64,000 nt of DNA from an uncultured Bacteroidia bacterium (GTDB lineage: Bacteria; Bacteroidota; Bacteroidia; NS11-12g; UBA9320). A model generated the notes under the pieces. The model was not told the DNA's origin. It made no database searches and saw only the letters and a program-made list of their open reading frames with translations. Location: positions 317,980 through 381,979 of the forward strand of contig CALSTB010000003.1 of assembly GCA_943789165.1 (NCBI GenBank), given 5' to 3'. The translations under genes were made by a program, and so were the position numbers. Shown piece after piece: positions 18,750 through 27,023 of the stretch. Numbering within the stretch: the stretch's first letter is position 1; every line of letters starts with the position of its first letter.

Positions 18750-18797
18750 ATCTGTACTACTATTATAAGGTCGCACAAGTTACATCTACCAAAATGA

Positions 18798-18830
18798 TTT
18801 GGCAAGAAATGTCTGGTTGTCATACCTTTG
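18798..18830 (+). promoter_or_regulatory. promoter for trhO
   Basis: TTTG at 18798-18801 and TACCTTTG at 18823-18830 are separated by 21 bases, close to the Bacteroidota consensus TTTG-N(about 19)-TAnnTTTG. The trhO ATG follows 24 bases later. Confidence 0.65.
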
Positions 18831-18854
18831 CATTACCATTAAAAAGGGTGTAAC

Positions 18855-19886
18855 ATGAAATTGCATAATACTATTAATGGGGAAGAGTTAAAGGAAAAAA
18901 TTAAATCTAGTGCGGAACCTCGTACAACCATTTCCTTTTATAAATACGCCAAAATTGGCAATCCCCAAGTTTTTCGAGATCACATTTACTTGCATTTTAG
19001 CACTATAGGTGTGCTAGGTAGAATTTACGTGGCTGGTGAAGGGATTAACGCTCAAATTAGTGTTCCATCCGAGCACCTCGAAGCGTTTAAGAATCATTTA
19101 AATGACATTACGTTTTTAGAAAATGTGCGGTTGAATTTCGCTGTAGAAGACAACGGTAAATCTTTTTTTAAGTTGGCGATAAAAGTTAAAAACAAAATTG
19201 TCGCTGACGGACTTGAGAAAGACATTTTTGATATCACAAGTCCTGCCGACTACTTAAACGTTGAAGGCTTCAACAAACTCACCGAAAATCCAGATACCAT
19301 CATAGTCGACATGCGCAATCACTATGAAAGTGAAGTCGGTCATTTCGAGGGTGCTTGGTGTCCTGACGTGGATACGTTCCGTGAACAACTGCCGGTTGTT
19401 GTTGAAGAATTGCAAGACAAAAAAGACAAACCCGTGGTCATGTATTGTACTGGTGGTATTCGATGCGAAAAAGCCAGCGCCTATATGAAATACAACGGTT
19501 TTGAAAATGTATATCACCTCGAAGGGGGAATCATCAAATACAGTCGGGATGCAAAAGAACAAGGATTGCCCAACAAGTTTATCGGTAAAAACTTTGTGTT
19601 TGATGAACGCTTACACGAACGCATAACGGATGACGTAATCGCACAATGTCACCAGTGTGGCGAAGCCTTCGATGACCATGTTAATTGCAAAAACAAGGCC
19701 TGTAACTTATTGTTTATTCAATGTCCTGCTTGCGCTGAAAAATATACCAACTGCTGTTCTGAAGAATGTCAGTCCATCGCTGCCTTACCCGAAGAAGAAC
19801 AACGTGCGCTCCGCAAAGGCAAAGACAATGGAGTTCGGATTTTTAGTAAAGGGCGGTTTGCTGATAACAAGGAGAGGCAATCGTAG
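18855..19886 (+). CDS. trhO: tRNA uridine 5-hydroxylase TrhO (YceA-type rhodanese protein)
   Basis: 343 residues. TrhO makes 5-hydroxyuridine at the wobble position (U34) of some tRNAs using oxygen. The order is an N-terminal acylphosphatase/ferredoxin-like domain (about 25-115), a rhodanese domain (about 140-240) with the active-site loop [10 protein letters not shown] (Cys at about 198 and 204), and a C-terminal Cys-rich zinc-ribbon-like region ([28 protein letters not shown]). This layout is specific to the family. A well-formed promoter lies directly upstream. The left heptanucleotide array begins just after its stop codon. Confidence 0.93.
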   Translation: MKLHNTINGEELKEKIKSSAEPRTTISFYKYAKIGNPQVFRDHIYLHFSTIGVLGRIYVAGEGINAQISVPSEHLEAFKNHLNDITFLENVRLNFAVEDNGKSFFKLAIKVKNKIVADGLEKDIFDITSPADYLNVEGFNKLTENPDTIIVDMRNHYESEVGHFEGAWCPDVDTFREQLPVVVEELQDKKDKPVVMYCTGGIRCEKASAYMKYNGFENVYHLEGGIIKYSRDAKEQGLPNKFIGKNFVFDERLHERITDDVIAQCHQCGEAFDDHVNCKNKACNLLFIQCPACAEKYTNCCSEECQSIAALPEEEQRALRKGKDNGVRIFSKGRFADNKERQS

Positions 19887-19893
19887 ATTAGTT

Positions 19894-19928
19894 TTTGATT
19901 TCAGATTGTCGATTTTTGATTTCAGATT
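19894..19928 (-). repeat. left heptanucleotide repeat array (inverted)
   Basis: Read on the minus strand, this is five in-phase 7-mers: AATCTGA, AATCAAA, AATCGAC, AATCTGA, AATCAAA. On the plus strand it appears as two 21-bp-spaced copies of TTTTTGATTTCAGATTG (19892-19908 and 19913-19929). The array starts right after the trhO stop codon. Its unit is the same as that of the large array at 20457-20687, in the opposite orientation, with an exact 16-bp match (TTTTTGATTTCAGATT here, its reverse complement at 20625-20640). Confidence 0.85.
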
Positions 19929-20014
19929 GCCACAGTAAGACACATTGATTAAGGTTAAAAATCATTGCCATTTAGAACCAAAAAATCAAATGACTTTCGA
20001 TGTTACATACACCG

Positions 20015-20367
20015 CTATTTCTTTAAATTACGTTTTGAAGTTTTAACGCTCTTTACAAAAATTGAAATTAACTCATTGCATTCTTTGTAAGCACTATGGA
20101 GCTGATTTTCATTTTCAGACAATCCACCTTTGCTAACTATCTCTAAACACGAATACGTCTCTCGAAGCTCTTTTAAAACGATGCTTAATTTATGTATAAA
20201 GTCCTTTGTAGATTCTGCAGATACTGCCTCACTATAATTCAACGATACAGAAGAATTAGTTGTTTACCATAAGTCTCCGACACCCTTTGATTTAGCAATT
20301 CTTTGCCAATCATCAAGTTTAATGTAGAAAAATCAACGCAACGTTTTCTTAAAATTTCAGAAGTCAT
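20015..20367 (-). pseudogene. four-helix-bundle protein (S23/IVP family), frameshifted
   Basis: Two frames together give one protein of about 118 residues of the four-helix-bundle family (also called S23 or 23S rRNA intervening-sequence protein). The N-terminal frame starts at the ATG at 20367 and reads LRKRCVDFSTLNLMIGKEL up to VSETYGKQL. It ends in TGA, while the -1 frame continues as NSSVSLNYSEAVSAESTKDF and runs to the stop at 20015, including KLSIVLKELRETYSCLEI, the family's helix-3 signature. One missing base near 20253-20258 (CTAATT, where CTAAATT would restore the frame) explains the break. The role of the family is unknown; members are widely scattered in Bacteroidota. It lies between two inverted heptad-repeat arrays. 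It could be a true pseudogene or a base-call error. Confidence 0.75.
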
Positions 20368-20456
20368 TATCCTTTTTAAAATGGGAAAATAATTTCCTTG
20401 AAAATAAATATACCCTTCCCTTCTCCAACTCTTGGTAAACTATTCTCCGAATGAAA

Positions 20457-20687
20457 AATCTTCACTCTGAAATCTCAAATCTCCAATCTAAATTCTCAAA
20501 TCTTCACTCTTAAATCTCCAATCCCCAATCTAAATTCTCAAATCTTCACTCTTAAATCTCCAATCCCCAATCTGAATTCTCAAATCTTCACTCTGAATTC
20601 TCCAATCTTCATTCTGAATTCATAAATCTGAAATCAAAAATCTGAATTCATAAATCTAAAATCTCAATTCTGCATTCTTCAATCCTA
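20457..20687 (+). repeat. right heptanucleotide repeat array, 32 in-phase units
   Basis: From 20457 to 20680 the sequence can be cut into 32 consecutive 7-mers without one insertion or deletion, nearly all of the form A(A/T/C)TCTNN, for example AATCTCC, AATCTAA, ATTCTCA, AATCTTC, ACTCTTA. A six-heptad block recurs at 42-bp spacing from 20485, 20527 and 20569, which shows recent expansion. The array ends 17-18 bases before the GTG start of the GH3-family gene. It is not a CRISPR, because there are no unique spacers. Confidence 0.9.
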
Positions 20688-20704
20688 TACAGTATCTTGC
20701 ACCT

Positions 20705-22267
20705 GTGTCTGAAAAGGATAATAGATATAGAAGACTTATAGAACGATCGAAAGATGTAACACGAAATTTTAACATTTCGGTTAGCCGTGCAAAGGAGTAC
20801 CAAATCCGAACTCTGAAACGCATTCTTAACAAAGCAAAAGACACACAATTCGGTCAGCAATATTATTTTGATACGATTTTAGATTCCGGTTCCGTCTATT
20901 CAAGTTTCAGAAATATGGTTCCTGCTGGCGATTATTTAAACATGTTACCTTGGTGGGAAAAGGCTAGAGCCGGAGAGGAAGATGTCACCTGGCCAGGAAA
21001 AATTGAGCATTTTGCACTGAGTTCAGGAACCTCTGATGGTGCCTCTAAGTACATTCCTGTTTCACCCGATATGGTGAAAGCCATTCGTCGAGCGAGTATG
21101 CGACAAGTATTAGCCATAGCCAGAACAGACATGCCCAAAGACCACATGACCAAACATTGGCTCATGATTGGCGGCAGTACGTCATTGAACTACAATGGTA
21201 CATACTATGCAGGTGATTTAAGTGGCATTACCACTTCGAAAATACCTCCTTTGTTCCAGCGTTTGTCAAAGCCAGATCCAGAAATTAAGGCCAGCGATAA
21301 TTGGCAAGAAAAAATTGAAAGAATCACGGCCGAAGCACCCAATTGGGATGTGAGTATGGTAGCTGGTGTTCCAGCCTGGATTCAACTACTATTTCAAAAT
21401 ATCATTGATCGGTACAGTCTATCGAACATTCATGACATTTGGCCACACCTTGAAGTATACATCCACGGAGGAGTCTCGATAAAACCCTATAAAGCCGGTA
21501 TAAATGCCTTGTTAGGCAAGCCCATAAAATATTTTGAAACCTATCTGGCGTCCGAAGGTTTTATTGCTTTTCAAAACCGCCAGGACAATGAGGGTGGTAT
21601 GCGCATGTTGTTGCGAAATGGCATCTTCTATGAGTTTGTGCGATTTGATGAAGAGAATTTTGACGACCATTATAGATTGAAGCCCGACGCTCATGCTGTG
21701 CCCATGTGGGAAGCGGAAGAAGGTGTTGAATATGCACTTTTGCTTTCAACGTGTTCTGGCGCATGGCGATACCTCATTGGCGATACCATCAAGTTTACGA
21801 ACCTTAAAAAACGAGAAATCATTATCACGGGTAGGACGAAGCATTTCTTGAGTTTGGTCGGTGAACATTTGAGTGTCGACAATATGACGGACGCAGTAAA
21901 ATCGCTTGCTGAATCTCTACACGAAAACTTCGAAGAGTTCACTGTCTTTGGTACTTTGGATAATACTGTCTTTGGTCACCAATGGTACATTGGCACCCAC
22001 AATACTGAACTGATTGGTAAAGAGTATACCTCCCAATTGGATGGCTTCTTAAGAGACCTGAATGACGATTATGCGGTGGAACGTGACCATGCTTTAAAAC
22101 ATATGAAGGCTACCTTCATACCCATTGACTGGTTTAATGAATGGATGCGGGTAAATGATAAAGAAGGTTCGCAGCACAAATTCCCACGCGTAATGAAGGG
22201 TGAGACTTTGGAAAACTGGCAGTCGTTTTTGGAAGGTAAGGGAATTGCTAAGAGAAATCCTGCTTAA
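20705..22267 (+). CDS. GH3-family acyl-adenylating protein
   Basis: 520 residues of the GH3 auxin-responsive-promoter family within the ANL (acyl-CoA synthetase-like) superfamily. In plants these enzymes adenylate hormones and join them to amino acids. In bacteria the substrate is not known. Visible motifs: the ATP-binding loop SSGTSDGASKYIPV (about 104-117), ETYLASEGFIAFQ (about 278-290) and YLIGDTIKF (about 357-365), all typical of GH3. The start is GTG at 20705; an upstream extension is not possible because the heptad array is there. It appears to be transcribed alone, and the next gene is a T9SS cargo. Confidence 0.88.
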   Translation: MSEKDNRYRRLIERSKDVTRNFNISVSRAKEYQIRTLKRILNKAKDTQFGQQYYFDTILDSGSVYSSFRNMVPAGDYLNMLPWWEKARAGEEDVTWPGKIEHFALSSGTSDGASKYIPVSPDMVKAIRRASMRQVLAIARTDMPKDHMTKHWLMIGGSTSLNYNGTYYAGDLSGITTSKIPPLFQRLSKPDPEIKASDNWQEKIERITAEAPNWDVSMVAGVPAWIQLLFQNIIDRYSLSNIHDIWPHLEVYIHGGVSIKPYKAGINALLGKPIKYFETYLASEGFIAFQNRQDNEGGMRMLLRNGIFYEFVRFDEENFDDHYRLKPDAHAVPMWEAEEGVEYALLLSTCSGAWRYLIGDTIKFTNLKKREIIITGRTKHFLSLVGEHLSVDNMTDAVKSLAESLHENFEEFTVFGTLDNTVFGHQWYIGTHNTELIGKEYTSQLDGFLRDLNDDYAVERDHALKHMKATFIPIDWFNEWMRVNDKEGSQHKFPRVMKGETLENWQSFLEGKGIAKRNPA

Positions 22268-22313
22268 ATAATTTGTGGTGGAACTTCTGTATTTTTGGGT
22301 GACCACTCAAATT

Positions 22314-24176
22314 ATGAAACAACGCGCAATTTTACTTATTTGTGTTCTATCATCACTTTTCTCATCTGCTCAAAACATGCAATTGGCAGAGTTGTATCTC
22401 ACCTATGGCAGCAATACAGCCATCATCCCATTTGATTCCAAAACCGATTTGATAGCCACTAGTTGGACAGAAAACGACAAGTTTTTTCCCGATCATCAAG
22501 ATTTTAACACGTATGTAGACAACAACAACGATGCATTTTTAGTCTGGCAAGAAGCGCAAAACCATCGTTATATAAAACATGTCCGATTCTCTGGTGACAG
22601 TACGCAACAGATTGAGCGGGTTTGGGTATCGTCTAGTGAGGACATCTTTCTCGTTGTATCATCCAGTGACGCTGACACTATCTCTATTTTGGGAGAAGGT
22701 AATTCAGCTAAGCTTGTGCAGCCAAAAATTGGAGAGTCGGGACTAAGCTACTTTCTTATAAAATTGAATAAATCTGGACAATATCAAGACCATGTTTTTC
22801 TAGGGTACTATGATTTCAATTCTTTGGGTTTTTTATACCCGAATCACATAGATGATACGCTTCATTTGCGCATGTACTATTCAGATACTATTCACTTTAT
22901 CCCTGGCACTTCTGTCAAACTAGAAACACCCCGCAACAAAACTAAAACGGTGGCTTTTGACATAGACTGCGAAAACCTAAAGACCTCAAACATTAGACAT
23001 TATAACGTAATCACTTCTCCAGCCAATAGGATTTGGTTTACCGGAAAACACCTTAACAATGTCGAGTGTCGTTACCTCTCTTCCTTAAATGAAGATACAT
23101 ACCCTGATTCTGTAAGTTGTATTGTGAAGTTTAACAAGGGATATACAGATTCAATAATTTGTTCTAAGAATATTCGATTTGGTTCCAATGCCTTCCTTAA
23201 AGAGACGTTGTATTTGACGCATACTTCCGATGACAATCAGGAATATTCTATTGCCAACATCAAGTTTCCGGGAAAAGGCATAATCATAAGTAAATGGGTA
23301 AATGGTCAACTGGTGGATTCTATGACTTCTAAATTTCACGAAAACCAATTCTTTGTTGACGCATCAGACAAACTCTTCTTTTATGGGTACACGGTCAGTC
23401 TGGATTACAACCCAATGAAGATTAAGTTCTTCAAAGGAAATCCTTATATCCTTAAGGATGATCAAGTGTTTCGGTTTTGGGGACCCATTGACAATGACAG
23501 TTTAAAATGGATGTCGCATATTGCCGGGAATGCCGGCCCTGGTGGATCCATCCCCTATTTTTATGCCGATTCAAATGCACAATATTTGTCTACAAACGTA
23601 AAAAGTTGGATGGATTTAGATCCTGGTCCATATGAATGGCAGTTTAACCCTCTAACCTATGATGGTAAGACCGTTATTGCCAAATACAACTGCTACCCAA
23701 ATGCGATATTTACCTTAGAGCAAAAGGCACAAAAAGTTCAGTTTTACAATTTCTCCTCTGGCGGACAAACCTATAAATGGTTGTTTGGTGTTGGATCAGC
23801 AAGTTCAACTGATTTAAATCCCGTATTCAAATATCCAGCCATTGGAGAATACGATGTGACGCTAATTGCTTTCAACGAATGTGGATCAGACACCTTCACT
23901 TTTCCCGTTTCGGTTGATGAAATTATTTCGGTTGAAGATGTTCAGATACCCGATTTTCGAATATATCCCAATCCCGCCACTAAAAACCTAACTATTGAAC
24001 ATGGTGTAACAAATGGCTCAATGGCACTTTTAGATATATCAGGAAAAACGATTTGGACAGGAAAACTAGAAAACACAGTTGACCAAATTGATGTCTCCGA
24101 TGTTCAAGCGGGCATGTACATTCTCGTTGTAAAGGGTAATCAGCCTACAATAACTAGGAAACTGGTGGTTGAGTAA
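22314..24176 (+). CDS. secreted protein with PKD domain and T9SS type A sorting domain
   Basis: 620 residues. A Sec signal peptide (MKQRAILLICVLSSLFSSAQ) starts at the ATG at 22314, not at the upstream GTG at 22275. The central part has no recognised family. A PKD domain (about 495-545, FYNFSSGGQTYKWLFG) precedes the C-terminal sorting domain (about 555-620: FRIYPNPATKNLTIEH ... MALLDISGKTIW ... VQAGMYILVVKG). The latter directs export by the type IX system and cell-surface attachment. It stops one base before the convergent dusB stop. The function of the secreted part is unknown. Confidence 0.85.
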   Translation: MKQRAILLICVLSSLFSSAQNMQLAELYLTYGSNTAIIPFDSKTDLIATSWTENDKFFPDHQDFNTYVDNNNDAFLVWQEAQNHRYIKHVRFSGDSTQQIERVWVSSSEDIFLVVSSSDADTISILGEGNSAKLVQPKIGESGLSYFLIKLNKSGQYQDHVFLGYYDFNSLGFLYPNHIDDTLHLRMYYSDTIHFIPGTSVKLETPRNKTKTVAFDIDCENLKTSNIRHYNVITSPANRIWFTGKHLNNVECRYLSSLNEDTYPDSVSCIVKFNKGYTDSIICSKNIRFGSNAFLKETLYLTHTSDDNQEYSIANIKFPGKGIIISKWVNGQLVDSMTSKFHENQFFVDASDKLFFYGYTVSLDYNPMKIKFFKGNPYILKDDQVFRFWGPIDNDSLKWMSHIAGNAGPGGSIPYFYADSNAQYLSTNVKSWMDLDPGPYEWQFNPLTYDGKTVIAKYNCYPNAIFTLEQKAQKVQFYNFSSGGQTYKWLFGVGSASSTDLNPVFKYPAIGEYDVTLIAFNECGSDTFTFPVSVDEIISVEDVQIPDFRIYPNPATKNLTIEHGVTNGSMALLDISGKTIWTGKLENTVDQIDVSDVQAGMYILVVKGNQPTITRKLVVE

Positions 24177-25166
24177 CTAAGCAAACACCTCAGCATACTG
24201 CTCACGCAACTCAGATAAGATAGTACGGACTTCATTGGGGTCATCAGCAGTGACCAACCGCATTCTGTTCGGTTTAAAATTAGCGATGCCTTTAAAGTAA
24301 TTGGCATAATGACGGCGCATTTCGAAAATACCAAGTCGTTCGCCTTTCCACTTCAAGCTTTCTTCAAAGTGCTGCTCACAGGTATCAATCCGTTCTAACA
24401 TGGTTGGACCAGCCATTAATTGACCTGTTTTGAAATAGTGTTTGATTTCTCTAAAAATCCATGGATGCCCAATACTGGCACGGCCAATCATGATGCCTTG
24501 AACGCCGTAGCGATCTCGCATCTCCATCGCTTTTTGCGGTGAATTCACATCTCCGTTCCCAAAGATGGGAATGTGTATGTTAGGGTCTTGCGCAATTTCT
24601 CCAATCAGGGTCCAATCGGCCTCGCCTTTGTACATCTGTACCCGCGTTCTACCATGAATACTCAAGGCTTGAATGCCGATGTCTTGTAAACGATAGGCCA
24701 CATCTTTGATATACTTCGTTTTGTTGTCCCAACCCAATCGGGTTTTAACAGTAACTGGTAGGTGGGTAGACTTGACAATCTCTGCCGTCATTTCAACCAT
24801 TTTAGGTACGTCTTGTAATAGGGCAGCTCCAGCTCCTTTGCATGCAACCGCTTTTACAGGACAACCATAATTAATGTCGATAAGATCGGGTTTGGCTTCG
24901 GTGGCAATTTCTGTTGCCTCTTTCATCACATCAATATCACTCCCGAATATTTGAATGCCTATTGGGCGTTCATACCCAAATATGTCGAGTTTTTGCGTGC
25001 TTTTAGCGGCATCCCGAATTAGCCCTTCTGACGAAATGAACTCTGTGTACATCATGTCAACGCCGTGTTCCTTGCACACTGCACGGAAAGGCGGATCACT
25101 TACATCTTCCATTGGGGCCAATAGCAACGGGAACTCCCCAAGGTTTATATCACCGATTTTTATCAC
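24177..25166 (-). CDS. dusB: tRNA-dihydrouridine synthase (DusB type)
   Basis: 329-residue flavin enzyme that reduces uridines to dihydrouridine in the tRNA D-loop. The TIM-barrel pattern is clear: LLLAPMEDVSDPPFRAVC (about 15-32), the catalytic-Cys block INYGCPVKAVACKGAGAALL (about 98-117), KTRLGW, SIHGRTRVQMYKG and GIMIGRASIGHPW. The start is GTG at 25166, only 5 bases after a TATCTTTG promoter element, which suggests a leaderless or nearly leaderless transcript. It is divergent from the CPBP protease gene with 21 bases between starts. Confidence 0.93.
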   Translation of the reverse strand: MIKIGDINLGEFPLLLAPMEDVSDPPFRAVCKEHGVDMMYTEFISSEGLIRDAAKSTQKLDIFGYERPIGIQIFGSDIDVMKEATEIATEAKPDLIDINYGCPVKAVACKGAGAALLQDVPKMVEMTAEIVKSTHLPVTVKTRLGWDNKTKYIKDVAYRLQDIGIQALSIHGRTRVQMYKGEADWTLIGEIAQDPNIHIPIFGNGDVNSPQKAMEMRDRYGVQGIMIGRASIGHPWIFREIKHYFKTGQLMAGPTMLERIDTCEQHFEESLKWKGERLGIFEMRRHYANYFKGIANFKPNRMRLVTADDPNEVRTILSELREQYAEVFA

Positions 25167-25171
25167 CTTTG

Positions 25172-25179
25172 CAAAGATA
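25172..25179 (-). promoter_or_regulatory. -7 element for dusB
   Basis: On the minus strand TATCTTTG fits TAnnTTTG and ends 5 bases before the dusB GTG, placing the expected transcription start at or next to the start codon. Confidence 0.55.
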
Positions 25180-25187
25180 CTTTATCC

Positions 25188-26102
25188 ATGCAAAACAGAC
25201 AGCAATCCAAAGTAAATGGCATCTCACACTTTTTTCTAGCCATTGGAATTCTGATTCTTTCGCTTTTCGCTATGACCGGTGTAGCGATGTTGGTCGTGCA
25301 AAAAGTATTTGGTTTACGCGTCGACGAATTAACAGATTTTGTCCTAGCCGATGCAACACTGCCTCAAACACTTGCACTCAAACTGGCTCAAGGTATTACC
25401 GTATTCGCCTTTATTATAGCTGGCTTTGTTGCTACAAAAACGTTCAGACAACCATTCACTTCATTCACTGGATTGGCTAATCCCATAATACCTATTCACA
25501 TCGGTCTTGGTATTGTCTTACTTGTTTTGCTGATGCCCATAGTGGATGGTTTATTTCGGTTGAATGCAGGTTGGTCGCTACCAGACTCTTGGGAATCTAC
25601 CTTCAAAACTTTGGAAGATACGGGCAACCATACCTACGCACTTTTACTCAAATACAACCAAGGTGGTCAGTTTTTCTTAAACTTACTTATCATGAGTGTC
25701 CTTGCTGCAGTTGGTGAGGAAATATTCTTTAGAGGAATCTTAATGCGGGTACTAACCAAGTGGTTTGGCAACGTCCATATTGGTATCATCACGTCAACAA
25801 TGCTGTTTGTTATCATTCATTTTCAACCATACAAGGTGTTACCAATGTTGCTTCTCGGTTTGTTCCTAGGCTACATTTACTATAGAACCAAATCTTTGTG
25901 GGTACCTATCATTCTTCATGCGTTAAACAATGCCATAGTTGTGGTCGCTGATTGGTCGGAAAAAAGTGGAAATGAGTGGACCATCTTCAGTGATGACTTT
26001 CAATTTTCGGTATTACAAATAATCTTCAGTATTGTTGCATTCCTTGGCATCGGATATATGTTTTGGAAACAAACGAATGACAACGACTTCAGCTATGAAT
26101 AA
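25188..26102 (+). CDS. CPBP family intramembrane glutamic protease
   Basis: 304 residues with about seven to eight hydrophobic segments. It is a member of the CPBP (CAAX protease and bacteriocin-processing, Abi) family. Catalytic motifs: EEIFFRG (Glu pair about 176-177), the His in VIIHFQ (about 211) and the last-helix motif HALNNAIVV (about 244-252). Such proteins are inner-membrane peptidases; the substrate here is unknown. Its last 8 bases overlap the start of cdsA (ATGAATAA), so the two genes are probably translated from one mRNA. Confidence 0.9.
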   Translation: MQNRQQSKVNGISHFFLAIGILILSLFAMTGVAMLVVQKVFGLRVDELTDFVLADATLPQTLALKLAQGITVFAFIIAGFVATKTFRQPFTSFTGLANPIIPIHIGLGIVLLVLLMPIVDGLFRLNAGWSLPDSWESTFKTLEDTGNHTYALLLKYNQGGQFFLNLLIMSVLAAVGEEIFFRGILMRVLTKWFGNVHIGIITSTMLFVIIHFQPYKVLPMLLLGLFLGYIYYRTKSLWVPIILHALNNAIVVVADWSEKSGNEWTIFSDDFQFSVLQIIFSIVAFLGIGYMFWKQTNDNDFSYE

Positions 26103-26937
26103 TTTCAATTCGCGATTATTAGTCGGCACTGCCTACGTGGTAGTAACCATCGGAGCGTTGTTGTTAAACCTCATTTCTGCTGGAGTGTACATCTGGCTCA
26201 TTCAGGTCTTTTGTTTGTATGAGTTTTATAAAATTACAATCAAACCTAAGTCGGTTAGTAGCCTGATATTCCCTCTAATCATTGGGAGTTTTGTTTTCTT
26301 TCTGACATACGTTAACCAGGATTCATTGATCAACATGAAGATCCTCCTGTGGTACTTAATTCCGTTATTGGTCTTATTCCTAAACTATTTGATTTATTAC
26401 AAGTCAGACAACTATTTGGGCGACGCCGGACAAATGGTTTTTGGGTGGTTATACATCTCAGTTCCTTTAGCGTTTTTATTGCGTATTGGGAATATGACTT
26501 TTTCAGAAGGTGTTACTGAGCTGTTACCTTATGAAGGATTTCAAATCCTATTGGTTTTTATCCTCATTTGGGCAAACGATTCATTTGCCTATTTGGTTGG
26601 ACGAAAATTTGGTAAGACCAAATTGGCACCTATTCTATCTCCTAAAAAATCTGTCGAAGGCTTTATTGGCGGCGTTGTGTTTTCAGTCTTGTTTGCCATC
26701 GTGTTACATTATTTCTTCCCTTTTATTGACCTTATTCATTATGTGGCACTGGCCTTCATTTGCTCAGTTATTGGCACCATGGGTGATTTGTTTGAGTCGA
26801 AAATAAAACGGCATTTAGGCATCAAAGATTCTGGAACTGCTTTAGGTGGACATGGTGGATTTTTGGACAGAATGGACTCAATAATTCTGGCTTCACCAGC
26901 CTGTTTTTACTATCTGTATCATTTCACAGTCGTATAA
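26095..26937 (+). CDS. cdsA: phosphatidate cytidylyltransferase
   Basis: 280 residues. CdsA makes CDP-diacylglycerol from phosphatidate and CTP in the inner membrane, the precursor of all main phospholipids. The C-terminal signature is complete: SKIKRHLGIKDSGTALGGHG followed by GFLDRMDS, and about eight membrane helices precede it. I use the ATG at 26095, which gives the N-terminus MNNFNSRLLVG usual in the family; the longer frame from 26032 lies inside the CPBP gene. Phosphatidylserine decarboxylase lies two genes downstream, so phospholipid synthesis is represented twice in this stretch. Confidence 0.93.
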   Translation: MNNFNSRLLVGTAYVVVTIGALLLNLISAGVYIWLIQVFCLYEFYKITIKPKSVSSLIFPLIIGSFVFFLTYVNQDSLINMKILLWYLIPLLVLFLNYLIYYKSDNYLGDAGQMVFGWLYISVPLAFLLRIGNMTFSEGVTELLPYEGFQILLVFILIWANDSFAYLVGRKFGKTKLAPILSPKKSVEGFIGGVVFSVLFAIVLHYFFPFIDLIHYVALAFICSVIGTMGDLFESKIKRHLGIKDSGTALGGHGGFLDRMDSIILASPACFYYLYHFTVV

Positions 26938-26972
26938 CCACAAAACGTTTAAAAAAAAGCAATTATCTGTTG

Positions 26973-27001
26973 TTTGGCTGTTAATTAATTAGATAGCTTT
27001 G
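26973..27001 (+). promoter_or_regulatory. promoter for the glutamate-type dehydrogenase operon
   Basis: TTTG (26973-26976), a 17-base spacer and TAGCTTTG (26994-27001) give a good Bacteroidota promoter, 22 bases before the ATG at 27024. Confidence 0.65.
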
Positions 27002-27023
27002 CGCATAATTTTCGAAACAATAC

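Noticed and set aside
20015-20367. Avd-like accessory gene of a diversity-generating retroelement
   Set aside because: The fold class is the same, but there is no reverse transcriptase, template repeat or variable repeat nearby.
20457-20687. CRISPR-like repeat array
   Set aside because: The units are 7 bp long, contiguous and without spacers; no cas genes are in the window.
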